NCBI RefSeq assembly: GCF_000092365.1
Contig: NC_014218.1
Location: forward strand, 806,001-870,000
Direction: 5' to 3'
DNA from: Arcanobacterium haemolyticum DSM 20595
Lineage (GTDB): Bacteria > Actinomycetota > Actinomycetes > Actinomycetales > Actinomycetaceae
DNA: 64,000 nt
Both the position numbers and the translations under genes were made by a program. The stretch's first letter is position 1; each line of letters opens with the position of its first letter. The notes beneath the pieces were generated by a model. The model was not told the origin of the DNA, searched no databases, and worked only from the letters and a program-made list of their open reading frames with translations. This document shows positions 24,520 through 32,607 of this stretch, one piece after another.

Positions 24520-25122
24520 GTGCAACTCATACTCGTCCGTCACGGACAAACACACGCGAATGAACGCGGCGCAATCGACACGATCATTCCCGGCGAAGCA
24601 CTCACTGAAATGGGATGGGCCCAGGCGAACACGGTTGTTGCTGATCTTCTTACCTATAAACCCGATTCAATCTGGCGTTCAGATACGCTACGAACCGAAC
24701 AAACCGCAACACCACTTGCTACGCAACTCGGTCTCACACCCAACGTACGGTCAGGTCTGCGCGAAATCACGGCAGGGGAGTACGAAGGGAAAACCGATCC
24801 CGAATCCATGGCGCGCTACATTGGAACCATGCGGGCGTGGGTAGACGGGAACCTCGATTTGCGGCTCGGCGGCGCAGAATCAGGCGCAGAAACAATCGAA
24901 CGATTCGATAACGTCATCAAAGAAATTGAAGAAAGTGGCGTATCGTGCGCCGTGGTATTCGCACACGCAGCCATCATCACCTACTGGGTGGGGATGCGAG
25001 CACACGACATCACCGATGAGATGCGTGCGCTCCGCCTCCAGAACACAGGAATCGCAGTTCTGGAGGGGAGCCTAGCGGACGGCTACAGCATCCACAGGTG
25101 GATGCACGTTCACCGGCCGTAA
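24520..25122 (+). CDS. Histidine phosphatase (phosphoglycerate mutase-like) family protein
   Basis: A 200-residue branch-1 histidine phosphatase. The phosphohistidine motif LVRHGQTHANE is at residues about 5-15, the second catalytic histidine is in VVFAHAAIITYW, and arginines occur in WRSDTLRTEQTA and REITAGEYEG. It lacks the long insert of true phosphoglycerate mutases, so a phosphatase of a small phosphorylated substrate is more likely. GTG start with AAGGAG about 9 nt upstream. It follows glnE by 19 bp and may be third in the glnA2-glnE operon, but nothing ties it to nitrogen metabolism. Confidence 0.88.
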   Translation: MQLILVRHGQTHANERGAIDTIIPGEALTEMGWAQANTVVADLLTYKPDSIWRSDTLRTEQTATPLATQLGLTPNVRSGLREITAGEYEGKTDPESMARYIGTMRAWVDGNLDLRLGGAESGAETIERFDNVIKEIEESGVSCAVVFAHAAIITYWVGMRAHDITDEMRALRLQNTGIAVLEGSLADGYSIHRWMHVHRP

Positions 25123-25143
25123 GATACATGCAAGTGAAGGTGC

Positions 25144-25176
25144 GGCTACAGGCCGCAAAACACACAGCCTGTAGCC
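25144..25176. terminator. Bidirectional hairpin between the histidine phosphatase and glnA1
   Basis: GGCTACAGGC (25144-25153) pairs with GCCTGTAGCC (25167-25176) around a 13-nt loop, in the 61-bp gap of two convergent genes. Confidence 0.75.
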
Positions 25177-25183
25177 CCAAGGC

Positions 25184-26611
25184 TTAGAGGCCGTAGTAAA
25201 GCTGGAATTCGAACGGGTGTGGGCGCTGGCGCAAAGGCTCGATTTCCATTTTCATCTTGTAATCAATCCACGTACGGATCAGATCCTCACTGAAAACCCC
25301 GCCTTCAGTGAGGTAATCGTGATCCTCTTCCAGCGCACGCAAAGCATCCTCCAACGTTGGTGGCAACTGTGGAATCAAAGCGTGTTCTTCTGGCGGAAGT
25401 TCGTAGAGATCCTTATCGATTGGGGCAGCAGGTTCGATGCGGCGCTTGATGCCGTCAAGCCCTGCCATCACCTGGGCTGCGAACGCCAAATATGGGTTCG
25501 CCGATGGATCAGGCGTACGGTATTCAATACGCTTAGCCTTGGCAGACGTGCCGCCGGAAACAGGAATGCGGATGCATGCCGAACGGTTACGAGCCGAGTA
25601 GACCAAGTTCACTGGGGCTTCGAAACCAGGAACCAGGCGATGGAACGAATTCACTGATGGGTTGGTGAAAGCCAGGAGTGACGGGGCGTGCTCAAGCAAG
25701 CCACCAATATACCAGCGGGCAAGATCGGACAAGCCGCCGTAGCCGCGTTCATCAGCGAACAGTGGTTCGCCGTTCTTCCACAGCGACTGGTGGCAGTGCA
25801 TACCAGAACCGTTATCACCGAAGAGAGGCTTTGGCATGAACGTGGCGGTCTTTCCTGCTTCAACGGCTGCATTCTTGATGACGTACTTGAACTTCATCAG
25901 ATCGTCTGCGGCACTCAAGAGCGTATCGAAGCGGTAGTTGATTTCCTGCTGGCCGCCAGAGCCGACTTCGTGGTGAGCGCGTTCCACCTGCAAGCCAACC
26001 TGCTGGCAAAGTTGAGTCATAGTATCGCGCAGGTCTGCCATCTGATCGTGTGGGCCAACAGGGAAGTAGCCGGCTTTCTGATCAGTCTTGTAACCCAGGT
26101 TATGGCCATCTTCTTTACGGCCTGTATTCCAGAAGGCTTCCGAAGAATCGATTGAGAAGAATGAGCGCTGTGGAGAGTTCTCATAGCGGATCTCATCGAA
26201 CACAAAGAACTCTGCTTCTGCGCCGATGTACACAGTATCTGCGATGCCAGTGGAGCGAACATATTCTTCTGCACGCTGGGCGATCACACGAGGATCGCGA
26301 TCGTACGATTCGTTGGTAAACGGATCCACAACGAAGTGGTTGATGACTAGCGTTTTCGCCTTGCGGAACGGATCGATAAACGCCGTAGAAAGATCCGGAA
26401 CCAGCTTCATATCTGATTCGTGGATTTCAGTAAAACCACGAATCGAGGAGCCGTCAAACATAATGCCTTGATCAAGCGAATCTGGATCGAAAGCATCAAC
26501 AGGGATAGTGAAGTGCTGCATCAACCCAGGCAAATCACAAAACCTAATATCGATGAATTTGACGTCCTCTGACGCGATGAATTCACGTGCCTGCTGAGTT
26601 GATGAGAACAT
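25184..26611 (-). CDS. glnA: Glutamine synthetase type I
   Basis: A 475-residue GS-I-beta enzyme starting at [12 protein letters not shown] (ATG at 26611, with GGAAGGA upstream); an upstream open extension reaches through the hairpin at 26661-26693 and is not credible. Active-site parts: [44 protein letters not shown] and [12 protein letters not shown]. The adenylylation site is kept as DLYELPPEE near residue 400, making this the target of GlnE. It is the main ammonium-assimilating enzyme, forming glutamine from glutamate and ATP as a dodecamer. Gene order glnA2-glnE-glnA1-DUF4191 matches mycobacteria apart from the phosphatase. Confidence 0.96.
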   Translation of the reverse strand: MFSSTQQAREFIASEDVKFIDIRFCDLPGLMQHFTIPVDAFDPDSLDQGIMFDGSSIRGFTEIHESDMKLVPDLSTAFIDPFRKAKTLVINHFVVDPFTNESYDRDPRVIAQRAEEYVRSTGIADTVYIGAEAEFFVFDEIRYENSPQRSFFSIDSSEAFWNTGRKEDGHNLGYKTDQKAGYFPVGPHDQMADLRDTMTQLCQQVGLQVERAHHEVGSGGQQEINYRFDTLLSAADDLMKFKYVIKNAAVEAGKTATFMPKPLFGDNGSGMHCHQSLWKNGEPLFADERGYGGLSDLARWYIGGLLEHAPSLLAFTNPSVNSFHRLVPGFEAPVNLVYSARNRSACIRIPVSGGTSAKAKRIEYRTPDPSANPYLAFAAQVMAGLDGIKRRIEPAAPIDKDLYELPPEEHALIPQLPPTLEDALRALEEDHDYLTEGGVFSEDLIRTWIDYKMKMEIEPLRQRPHPFEFQLYYGL

Positions 26612-26660
26612 ACGGTAAGTCCTTCCCAAAGGATGATTCTGTCTTACCTTAAAGCCTAAC

Positions 26661-26693
26661 GCGGGGGCGGTTGCTTTGAACAACCGCCCCCGC
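26661..26693 (-). terminator. Terminator of the DUF4191 gene
   Basis: A perfect 13-bp GC-rich stem (GCGGGGGCGGTTG and complement) with loop CTTTGAA, 33 bp past the DUF4191 stop and upstream of the glnA1 start, so glnA1 must have its own promoter between 26612 and 26660. Confidence 0.88.
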
Positions 26694-26726
26694 ATTGTGA
26701 GACATGTGTGATGTTTATCGTGAGAC

Positions 26727-27437
26727 TTACCGCCCGCGCATGCCACGCCGATCTGGGCGGGCCTTGGTTGGATCAACCCCCTTTGGGATACCAATGTTGT
26801 TAGTTTTGACCGCATCAAGACGCTGGTAGACAGCCTGAACTTCCTGGTTTGTAATAGTCTTAGGCAGTTTCTTCATTGCGCGCTGTAACTTCAGCAACGG
26901 TGTTTGACCTTCATTGTTACCCACGGAAATAACATGGATTGGAACGCCTGGAACAACGCGCTTGAGGGCACGGCGTTCTTCATCAACGAGTTTTGCGCTA
27001 CGGCCTTGATCGCCATCCGTGACAAGCACAATACCTGGGCGGCCAATTGCACGGAACAACATATCTTGCGAACGTGGGTTAAAACGAACTGGTTCTTGAG
27101 GAACAATCCAGCCGCGCTTGATCTGGCCGAGGACGGCTGCCGACGCACCTGGAATACCATCGATCTTTGCGTAAGATGCGCGCTTGACGAGCTCAACCAA
27201 AATAAACATGGCTGCTGTAACACCCAAGAGGGTGAGCATAACCGGCCAGAGGATCCAACGATCCGTTGCCAAACCAAGGATCACACCAAGGGCGATACCA
27301 CCGAGGATAGGGCCGAACACGGCAAACGGAGTCCACGAATACGTTTCGCGAGAAATTGCGTAGGCTTCACCGAGGTATGAATACCAGCGCTTCTTCTTTG
27401 GCCGCTTTGCCTTGCCTTCTTTACGCTCTTTTACCAT
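26727..27437 (-). CDS. DUF4191 membrane protein
   Basis: A 236-residue protein of the actinobacterial DUF4191 family. A very basic N-terminus ([17 protein letters not shown]) precedes two adjacent membrane helices (residues about 37-58 and 63-86), followed by a cytosolic domain with [19 protein letters not shown] and a basic C-terminal tail. The family sits next to glnA1 in many actinobacteria (recalled as Rv2219). Its function is unknown; topology suggests a small membrane-anchored cytosolic domain. It has its own terminator, so it is not co-transcribed with glnA1. Confidence 0.9.
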   Translation of the reverse strand: MVKERKEGKAKRPKKKRWYSYLGEAYAISRETYSWTPFAVFGPILGGIALGVILGLATDRWILWPVMLTLLGVTAAMFILVELVKRASYAKIDGIPGASAAVLGQIKRGWIVPQEPVRFNPRSQDMLFRAIGRPGIVLVTDGDQGRSAKLVDEERRALKRVVPGVPIHVISVGNNEGQTPLLKLQRAMKKLPKTITNQEVQAVYQRLDAVKTNNIGIPKGVDPTKARPDRRGMRGR

Positions 27438-27509
27438 GACTATCCTTTATCTTATTCGTAAGGGCACTAGTGCTGATTTTACGGCAGATAACGTTAAACC
27501 TCCAACGCG

Positions 27510-28694
27510 CTAGGCGCGAAGATTTTTAAGATCCGTTGAGATTGTGACGGCAGCGATCAGTAAACCACAGAATGCAGAGATCAAGAATCCGTACGATGCG
27601 GAACTTTCAACAATCTGGCCCGTGAGCGCAGCAGACGATGCCACGCCAAGAACGTTCATTGATCCAAGCGCGGTGACTGCCACGGCGTCGCCTCCTTGCG
27701 GAGAACGTTCGCCCGCCAACGTAAAAATAGCAACCGATGCCGGGCCAATGGCCAAACCAGCAACAAAAACGGTGGCAGACAGAACGATCAGTGACGGAGC
27801 GAGCAAACATATCAGTGATCCCAGTGCCAGCCCTGTTCCGCCTACAACAATACGTGCCGTTTGTGTGAAGCGTTCGGGCAAACCAACCGATGCAAGTGCC
27901 GTGATTGCGGCACCTAATCCCATCGTGGCATACACCAATCCTGCTTCGCTTGGAGCGCCTGCCTGTTGCGCGAATGCCGTTACCGACGTTTGAGCCGCTC
28001 CAAAGAACATGCCGAGCGCGAGCATGGCGAGAAGCGGGGTGCGTACTTTCAGCAGCACTCGAACAATTGATGGCGCTTTGCCATCATGGCCGCGGAGTGC
28101 TGGACCCACGGAAAACTGTGAGAGCGCGAATGGGATCACACAGGTAAGCACAATAACTGCAGCAACCAAGATTGGGGTGGTTGGAGTGAAGAATGAAGCC
28201 AAAAGTCCAACTATCGCAGGGCCGAAAACGAAGCCCATTTCATCTGCAACAGATTCCCATGATAGGGCAGCCGCTAGATCGTGGCGGCCACGAGTAATCG
28301 TATACCAGCGAACACGGGCCAGTGCACCCAATGGGATGGTTGTCATCCCCACGAATGCTGCCAGAAGAACGATGGCCCATACAGGCGTTGTTGGGGTTAT
28401 CAAGAAAGCTAGAGCCAACAATGCGACGATGTTGAGCGGGGCAATAATTAAAAGTGGGACGCGTTGGCCGTAATTATCGGTGAGGCGGCCAATCGTTGGG
28501 CTGGCAATACCACTGGCAATTGCTAAGCCTGCAGATGCGAGCGATGCACGTGCTACCGATCCAGTGATTGATGTGACGAGGGTGAGGACACCTATCACAG
28601 TCATCGATGTAGGGAAACGCCCAATAAACGAGGTGAGGATATATCCAATTCCGGTCAGACGAGGAAGTTCACGGTAGCCGGAAAAACTATTCAC
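27510..28694 (-). CDS. Major facilitator superfamily transporter
   Basis: A 394-residue protein with twelve predicted membrane helices. The GTG at 28694 was chosen because GGAG lies 4 nt upstream and a frame extending to 28802 would run into a structured region. A degenerate MFS A-motif GRLTDNYGQR sits between helices 2 and 3, and the charged loop WYTITRGRHDLAAALSWES lies mid-protein. It is probably an inner-membrane efflux permease; the substrate is unknown. It occupies the place where mycobacteria carry lipA/lipB between DUF4191 and dlaT. A possible structured leader precedes it. Confidence 0.88.
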   Translation of the reverse strand: MNSFSGYRELPRLTGIGYILTSFIGRFPTSMTVIGVLTLVTSITGSVARASLASAGLAIASGIASPTIGRLTDNYGQRVPLLIIAPLNIVALLALAFLITPTTPVWAIVLLAAFVGMTTIPLGALARVRWYTITRGRHDLAAALSWESVADEMGFVFGPAIVGLLASFFTPTTPILVAAVIVLTCVIPFALSQFSVGPALRGHDGKAPSIVRVLLKVRTPLLAMLALGMFFGAAQTSVTAFAQQAGAPSEAGLVYATMGLGAAITALASVGLPERFTQTARIVVGGTGLALGSLICLLAPSLIVLSATVFVAGLAIGPASVAIFTLAGERSPQGGDAVAVTALGSMNVLGVASSAALTGQIVESSASYGFLISAFCGLLIAAVTISTDLKNLRA

Positions 28695-28786
28695 GGTACT
28701 CCAATCAGAGATGAAGGCTAAGGTGACGCCAAGCGCCGCAGAGCCATTCTTGATTTTACGTCGTTCGCCGCCCACATCGCATCTTT

Positions 28787-28856
28787 GGTCCGTTCCCACC
28801 ACCGTGCTAAGGCTGGCACGGCACTGCTCGTGGAGCAGTCACCTCCTGCCCGGACC
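28787..28856 (-). ncRNA. Candidate three-way-junction RNA upstream of the MFS gene
   Basis: Three nested perfect stems: closing stem GGTCCG/CGGACC (28787-28792 with 28851-28856), stem CCGTGC/GCACGG (28802-28807 with 28816-28821, 8-nt loop) and stem ACTGCTC/GAGCAGT (28823-28829 with 28833-28839, 3-nt loop). On the minus strand it ends 92 nt before the MFS start, a normal place for a riboswitch or attenuator. I do not recognise a known class (checked from memory against SAM, TPP, cobalamin, guanidine, manganese, glycine, FMN and SRP). The strand is assumed from the downstream gene. Confidence 0.45.
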
Positions 28857-28881
28857 TGGCTTGGCCGACTCTGTGCACCGA

Positions 28882-28940
28882 GTTTGCATTTTCGGATCAA
28901 AAGCCCCTTCATCTGCCTAGAATTCGCTGAAAATGCAAAC
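28882..28940. repeat. 12-bp inverted repeat, 35-nt spacer
   Basis: GTTTGCATTTTC (28882-28893) and GAAAATGCAAAC (28929-28940) are exact reverse complements. They lie between the dlaT terminator and the three-way-junction candidate. They may be an outer stem of the same transcript or a regulator site. Confidence 0.6.
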
Positions 28941-28969
28941 TGAATGCACATGGAGAAGGAGAGAAGACA

Positions 28970-29004
28970 AAGATGTGGCTGGTGAGTTATACCAGCCACA
29001 TCTT
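28970..29004 (-). terminator. Terminator of lpd-dlaT
   Basis: A perfect 14-bp stem, AAGATGTGGCTGGT and its complement, loop GAGTTAT. On the minus strand it is followed by TTGTCTTCTCTCC. Confidence 0.9.
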
Positions 29005-29020
29005 AGAAACTGATCAGAAA

Positions 29021-30715
29021 TCAGAGGCCAAGCTCACCTGCGAAATCTGCTTCTTCCAAGCGGAGCTTGACGTCACGGAGGTAACGGGAAGCATCTGCGC
29101 CATCAACGATACGGTGATCGTAGGAGATAGAGAGGTAGCATTTGGAACGGATGGAGATAACTTCGTTGCCATCCTGATCCTTCACGACTGCTGGAGCCTT
29201 GAAGATTGCGCCGGTACCCATGATTGCCACGTTTGGCTGGTTGATGATCGGGGTGTCGAAGAGAGCGCCGATCGAACCGGTGTTGGTGATAGTGAAGGTG
29301 GAGCCGGTAAGTTCATCGGAGCCAACCTTGCCATCACGGGTACGAGCTGCGAGATCGCCAACAGCCTTGGAGATGCCCGCAATGTTCAGATCGCCACAGT
29401 TCTTGATGACTGGAACGAAGAGACCCTTTGGCGTATCCACTGCGATACCAACGTGTTCAACGTTGTGGTAAACGATTTCGTTACCTTCAACAGAGGAGTT
29501 GATGATTGGGTGTGCCTTCAATGCTTCGGTTGCTGCCTGGATGAAGAATGGCAGGAAGGTGAGCTTGACACCTTCGCGAGCCAAGAAGCCATCCTTAGCT
29601 GCAGCGCGGAGCTTAACGATACGGGTGACGTCAACTTCCATCACAGTGGTGAGCTGAGCCGAGGTTTCGAGCGATTCAACCATGCGCTTGGCAACGGTCT
29701 TACGAAGGCCAGTCATCTTCTGGCGGGTGCCACGCTTGGTTGCGGCTTCCTGAGCCTTGGACGCCAAAGCGGACTTGACCGAACCATCAGCGGCTGGAGT
29801 AGCTGGAGTAGCTGGAGCCGGAGCGGCTGGTGCAACTGCAGAGGCAGCCTTAGCGGCTTCTGCTGCGGCTTCCACATCCTGGCGGCGAACACGGCCGCCA
29901 ACGCCGGTACCGGAAACGGATGCCAGATCAACGCCGAGATCCTTAGCCAACTTACGAACGATTGGAGTCACATAGGAGGACTTGCCGTCATCGCCTGCAG
30001 CAGGAACTGGTGCAGCCGCTGGGGTAGCAACTGGGGCAGCCGCTGGAGCTGGAGTTGCTGGAGCAGCTGGTGCTTCAGGAGCGGGAGCAGCGGCAGGAGT
30101 AGCCGCTGGAGCTGCTTCTTCAACAGAGCCGCCGATGATTGCCAACACGGTGCCAACTTCAACAGTGTCATCTTCATTCACGATGATCTTGGTGATAACG
30201 CCTGCTGCTGGAGCTGGAACTTCGGTGTCAACCTTATCGGTGGAGACTTCAACGATTGGTTCGTCTTCTTCAACGGTATCGCCAACCTGCTTGAGCCAGG
30301 TGGTAACGGTGCCTTCGTTCACGGATTCACCGAGTGCCGGCATGAGGACTTCAACGCCTTCGCCACCGCCGGCAGGAGCTGGGGTTTCGCGTTCTGGAGC
30401 TGCGGCTTCAGCTTCAGCCTGTGGGAGTGGTTCGGAACCTTCGCCAGAACCATCGTTTGCTGCTGGAGCATCGGCGGAACCATCGCCAATGTAGCCAAGA
30501 ATGGTTCCTACATCAACGGTTTCGTCTTCATTAACAACGATCTTTTCGAGGATGCCTGCTGCTGGAGCTGGAACTTCGGTGTCAACCTTATCGGTGGAGA
30601 CTTCAACGATTGGTTCGTCAGCTTCAACGTATTCGCCAACCTGCTTGAGCCAGGTGGTGACGGTTCCTTCATTTACGGATTCGCCCAGGGCGGGCATCTT
30701 AATTTCTTCAGACAT
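29021..30715 (-). CDS. dlaT: Dihydrolipoamide acyltransferase (E2), two lipoyl domains
   Basis: A 564-residue E2. Two near-identical lipoyl domains carry the lipoylated lysine in VSTDKVDTEV (K43 and K161), separated by Ala/Pro/Glu-rich linkers. A peripheral-subunit-binding domain (YVTPIVRKLAKDLGVDL to GRVRRQDVE) follows, then the catalytic acyltransferase domain with terminal active site SYDHRIVDGAD. In actinobacteria this E2 (also annotated sucB) serves pyruvate dehydrogenase, and sometimes the 2-oxoglutarate complex, accepting acetyl from AceE. It starts 17 bp after lpd in the same operon. A 66-nt stretch is identical between the two lipoyl domains. Confidence 0.95.
   Translation of the reverse strand: MSEEIKMPALGESVNEGTVTTWLKQVGEYVEADEPIVEVSTDKVDTEVPAPAAGILEKIVVNEDETVDVGTILGYIGDGSADAPAANDGSGEGSEPLPQAEAEAAAPERETPAPAGGGEGVEVLMPALGESVNEGTVTTWLKQVGDTVEEDEPIVEVSTDKVDTEVPAPAAGVITKIIVNEDDTVEVGTVLAIIGGSVEEAAPAATPAAAPAPEAPAAPATPAPAAAPVATPAAAPVPAAGDDGKSSYVTPIVRKLAKDLGVDLASVSGTGVGGRVRRQDVEAAAEAAKAASAVAPAAPAPATPATPAADGSVKSALASKAQEAATKRGTRQKMTGLRKTVAKRMVESLETSAQLTTVMEVDVTRIVKLRAAAKDGFLAREGVKLTFLPFFIQAATEALKAHPIINSSVEGNEIVYHNVEHVGIAVDTPKGLFVPVIKNCGDLNIAGISKAVGDLAARTRDGKVGSDELTGSTFTITNTGSIGALFDTPIINQPNVAIMGTGAIFKAPAVVKDQDGNEVISIRSKCYLSISYDHRIVDGADASRYLRDVKLRLEEADFAGELGL
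30200..30619 (-). repeat. 66-bp exact direct repeat inside dlaT (copies 30200-30265 and 30554-30619)
   Basis: The two copies encode the lipoyl-lysine segment of each lipoyl domain and are identical at every base, including synonymous sites, with mismatches immediately outside. The offset is 354 bp (118 codons, in frame). This points to recent duplication or ongoing gene conversion between the domains. Confidence 0.95.
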
Positions 30716-30732
30716 TTCTGGAACTCTCTGTC

Positions 30733-32109
30733 TCAGTTGTGGGTGTGGAGTGGCTTACCAGCAAGCGCGAGAACGGCTTCACCAAGTGATTCGTTCTGGC
30801 TTGGGTGAGCGTGAATCAGGCCATCGAAATCTTCTGGGAATGCTTCCCAGGCAACCATAAGTTCGCCTTCGCCAACCTGTTCGCCCATACGAGCGCCGAT
30901 AGCGTGGAAACCAACGATTGGACCATTCTTCTCACGAACGAGCTTAACAAAACCAGTGGTACCAAGCATTTGAGACTTGCCGTTACCAGCAAGGTTGAAC
31001 TCTGCAACGTCAACGTTTTCCTTGCCGTACTTTTCTTCAGCCTTAGGCTGAGTCAAGCCAACGGACGAGATTTCTGGATCACAGAAGGTCACCTTAGGAA
31101 TGAGGTTTTCGTCAACAACCTTTGGATTCATGCCGGCGATTTCTTCAGCAACGAAGAGGCCGTGGAGGAACCCGCGGTGTGCGAGCTGGACACCTGGAAC
31201 GATATCGCCAACTGCATAAATGTTGCCAACACCGGTGTGGAGGCGTTCATTGGTGATAACGAAATCGCGATCAAGCTTGATGCCTTGTTCTGCGTAGCCA
31301 AGGTTCTGGGTGGCTGGGCCACGGCCGATAGCGATGAGGAGCATATCGGCATCGAACTGCTTGCCGTCTTGGGTAAAGACGTGAACGCCGTTTTCATCTT
31401 CTTCGACGCGATCGAACATGGTCTTGGTCTTAAACGCAATCTTGCGCTTACGGAACTGGCGTTCGAGCAACTTGGAGATGGCTGGATCTTCGTTTGGAAC
31501 GAGGCGATCGAGACCTTCGATGATGGTTACTTCGGTACCGAATGAAGCCCAGACGGACGCGAATTCAACACCGATAACGCCACCGCCAAGGACGACGACG
31601 GACTTAGGCACGCGATCAAGCTTGAGCGCCTGTTCGGAGGTGATAACGCGATCGGTGATGGTCTGGCCGATGGTCTTAGAGTAAGAACCAGAAGCAAGAA
31701 CAATGTTCTTGCCCTTCAAGCGACGGCCGTTAACTTCAACGGTGTCCTGGGAAACCAAGCGGCCCCAGCCATTGATGGTTTCGATTCCGCGGGAATCGAT
31801 AAGACCGGTCAAGCCCTTGTACATCTTGGTGATAACGCCATCCTTGTAGGCGTTCAGCGCATCCATGTCAATTCCATCGAAGCTACCCTTGATGCCGATG
31901 TGTGCGCCTTCGCGCATTTCGTCTGCAACTTCAGCAACGTGGAGTAGAGCCTTGGTTGGGATGCAACCACGGTGTAAACAAGTTCCACCGACCTTATCGC
32001 CTTCAACCAGCGCGACCGAAAGACCGAGCTGTGCGGCGCGCATAGCCGTGGCGTAACCACCGGAACCTGCACCGAGAATGACAATGTCGTATTCCTGAGT
32101 GTCTGACAC
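30733..32109 (-). CDS. lpd: Dihydrolipoyl dehydrogenase (E3)
   Basis: A 458-residue flavoprotein disulfide reductase. It has an N-terminal FAD motif (ILGAGSGGYATAMRAAQLG), the redox-active disulfide in GGTCLHRGCIPTKALLH, an NAD-binding GGGVIGVEFASVW, and the C-terminal dimerisation domain with the H-P pair in IHAHPSQNESL. It reoxidises dihydrolipoyl groups of DlaT with NAD+. The GTG start at 32109 has a strong GGGAGAGG site. It is first gene of lpd-dlaT. The aceE-encoded E1 is over 20 kb away, so the complex is split between two loci. Confidence 0.97.
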   Translation of the reverse strand: MSDTQEYDIVILGAGSGGYATAMRAAQLGLSVALVEGDKVGGTCLHRGCIPTKALLHVAEVADEMREGAHIGIKGSFDGIDMDALNAYKDGVITKMYKGLTGLIDSRGIETINGWGRLVSQDTVEVNGRRLKGKNIVLASGSYSKTIGQTITDRVITSEQALKLDRVPKSVVVLGGGVIGVEFASVWASFGTEVTIIEGLDRLVPNEDPAISKLLERQFRKRKIAFKTKTMFDRVEEDENGVHVFTQDGKQFDADMLLIAIGRGPATQNLGYAEQGIKLDRDFVITNERLHTGVGNIYAVGDIVPGVQLAHRGFLHGLFVAEEIAGMNPKVVDENLIPKVTFCDPEISSVGLTQPKAEEKYGKENVDVAEFNLAGNGKSQMLGTTGFVKLVREKNGPIVGFHAIGARMGEQVGEGELMVAWEAFPEDFDGLIHAHPSQNESLGEAVLALAGKPLHTHN

Positions 32110-32288
32110 TTACCTCTCCCTCGAGTTGGCGTTGTGGGTTCTGGCTCGCCCAGACCCTTAGGTATATTGTCCCACTTCGATGGAGATATTGCTCATTCTT
32201 ATGCAAAAGATTTGAGTTAGGAACATTACGTTTATGCTTCTTGAGCCTTGGCTTGCCAGTAGATCTGTAACTTTTCTTGCCGGTTGCG

Positions 32289-32294
32289 TAGAAT
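32289..32294 (+). promoter_or_regulatory. -10 element of a leaderless gene
   Basis: TAGAAT, then 7 nt, then the ATG at 32302. Confidence 0.6.
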
Positions 32295-32301
32295 AGGGGA
32301 C

Positions 32302-32604
32302 ATGGTGTGGTTTTTTAAGCGTAGTAGCGGGAAAAGTGCAAAAGTTGCCCGCAAAGAGACGTATGAGTACGTGCAAGATTTTTGCGCTTCGCGTACGGAT
32401 GTTGAAGCATATTTTGAAGCGGAAACGCCTCGTGAACCAGCGTCGATTATGCTTGTAGCGCACGATGGCGAATGGACACGGAGAAAAGTCCCAAGTCTAG
32501 CCGATGCTGCGAAACTCAGCGCAGAACTCGGGATTCCACTATATGAGGTTGCGCGTACCGGATATCCACGGTCTGTTCGTGAATGGAATGCCCGGCATAA
32601 GTAA
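32302..32604 (+). CDS. Conserved hypothetical protein, 100 aa
   Basis: A small basic protein. It has a Lys/Arg-rich N-terminus (MVWFFKRSSGKSAKVARKET) followed by a compact alpha/beta region containing ASIMLVAHDGEWTRRKVPS and ADAAKLSAELGIPLYEVARTGYP. No signal peptide, membrane segment or catalytic motif that I recognise. ATG at 32302 is preferred because a -10 hexamer sits 7 nt upstream; an in-frame TTG at 32284 would precede the expected transcript start. It is divergent from lpd and convergent with the iron-transport ATPase gene, 3 bp apart. Function unknown. Confidence 0.75.
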   Translation: MVWFFKRSSGKSAKVARKETYEYVQDFCASRTDVEAYFEAETPREPASIMLVAHDGEWTRRKVPSLADAAKLSAELGIPLYEVARTGYPRSVREWNARHK

Positions 32605-32607
32605 GTC

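Noticed and set aside
20359-26611. glnA2 and glnA1 as recent duplicates
   Set aside because: They differ in length, in the adenylylation segment and throughout the sequence; both are long-standing actinobacterial paralogues.
28787-28856. SRP (4.5S) RNA
   Set aside because: A CAGGTCCGG string on the minus strand resembles the SRP core, but the following GAAGGAAGCAGCC is missing and the fold is a three-way junction.
29830-30115. Tandem-repeat-like GCTGGAGC-rich sequence in dlaT
   Set aside because: This is the DNA of Ala/Pro-rich flexible linkers of an E2, not an independent repeat element.
28973-30808. A 611-codon open frame on the plus strand
   Set aside because: Antisense to dlaT, begins in the dlaT terminator and mirrors the Ala/Pro-rich linkers as Gly/Ser/Cys/Trp-rich sequence. 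Not a plausible protein.
30805-31545. A 246-codon frame opposite lpd
   Set aside because: Antisense to a fully conserved enzyme; no promoter, no ribosome-binding site.
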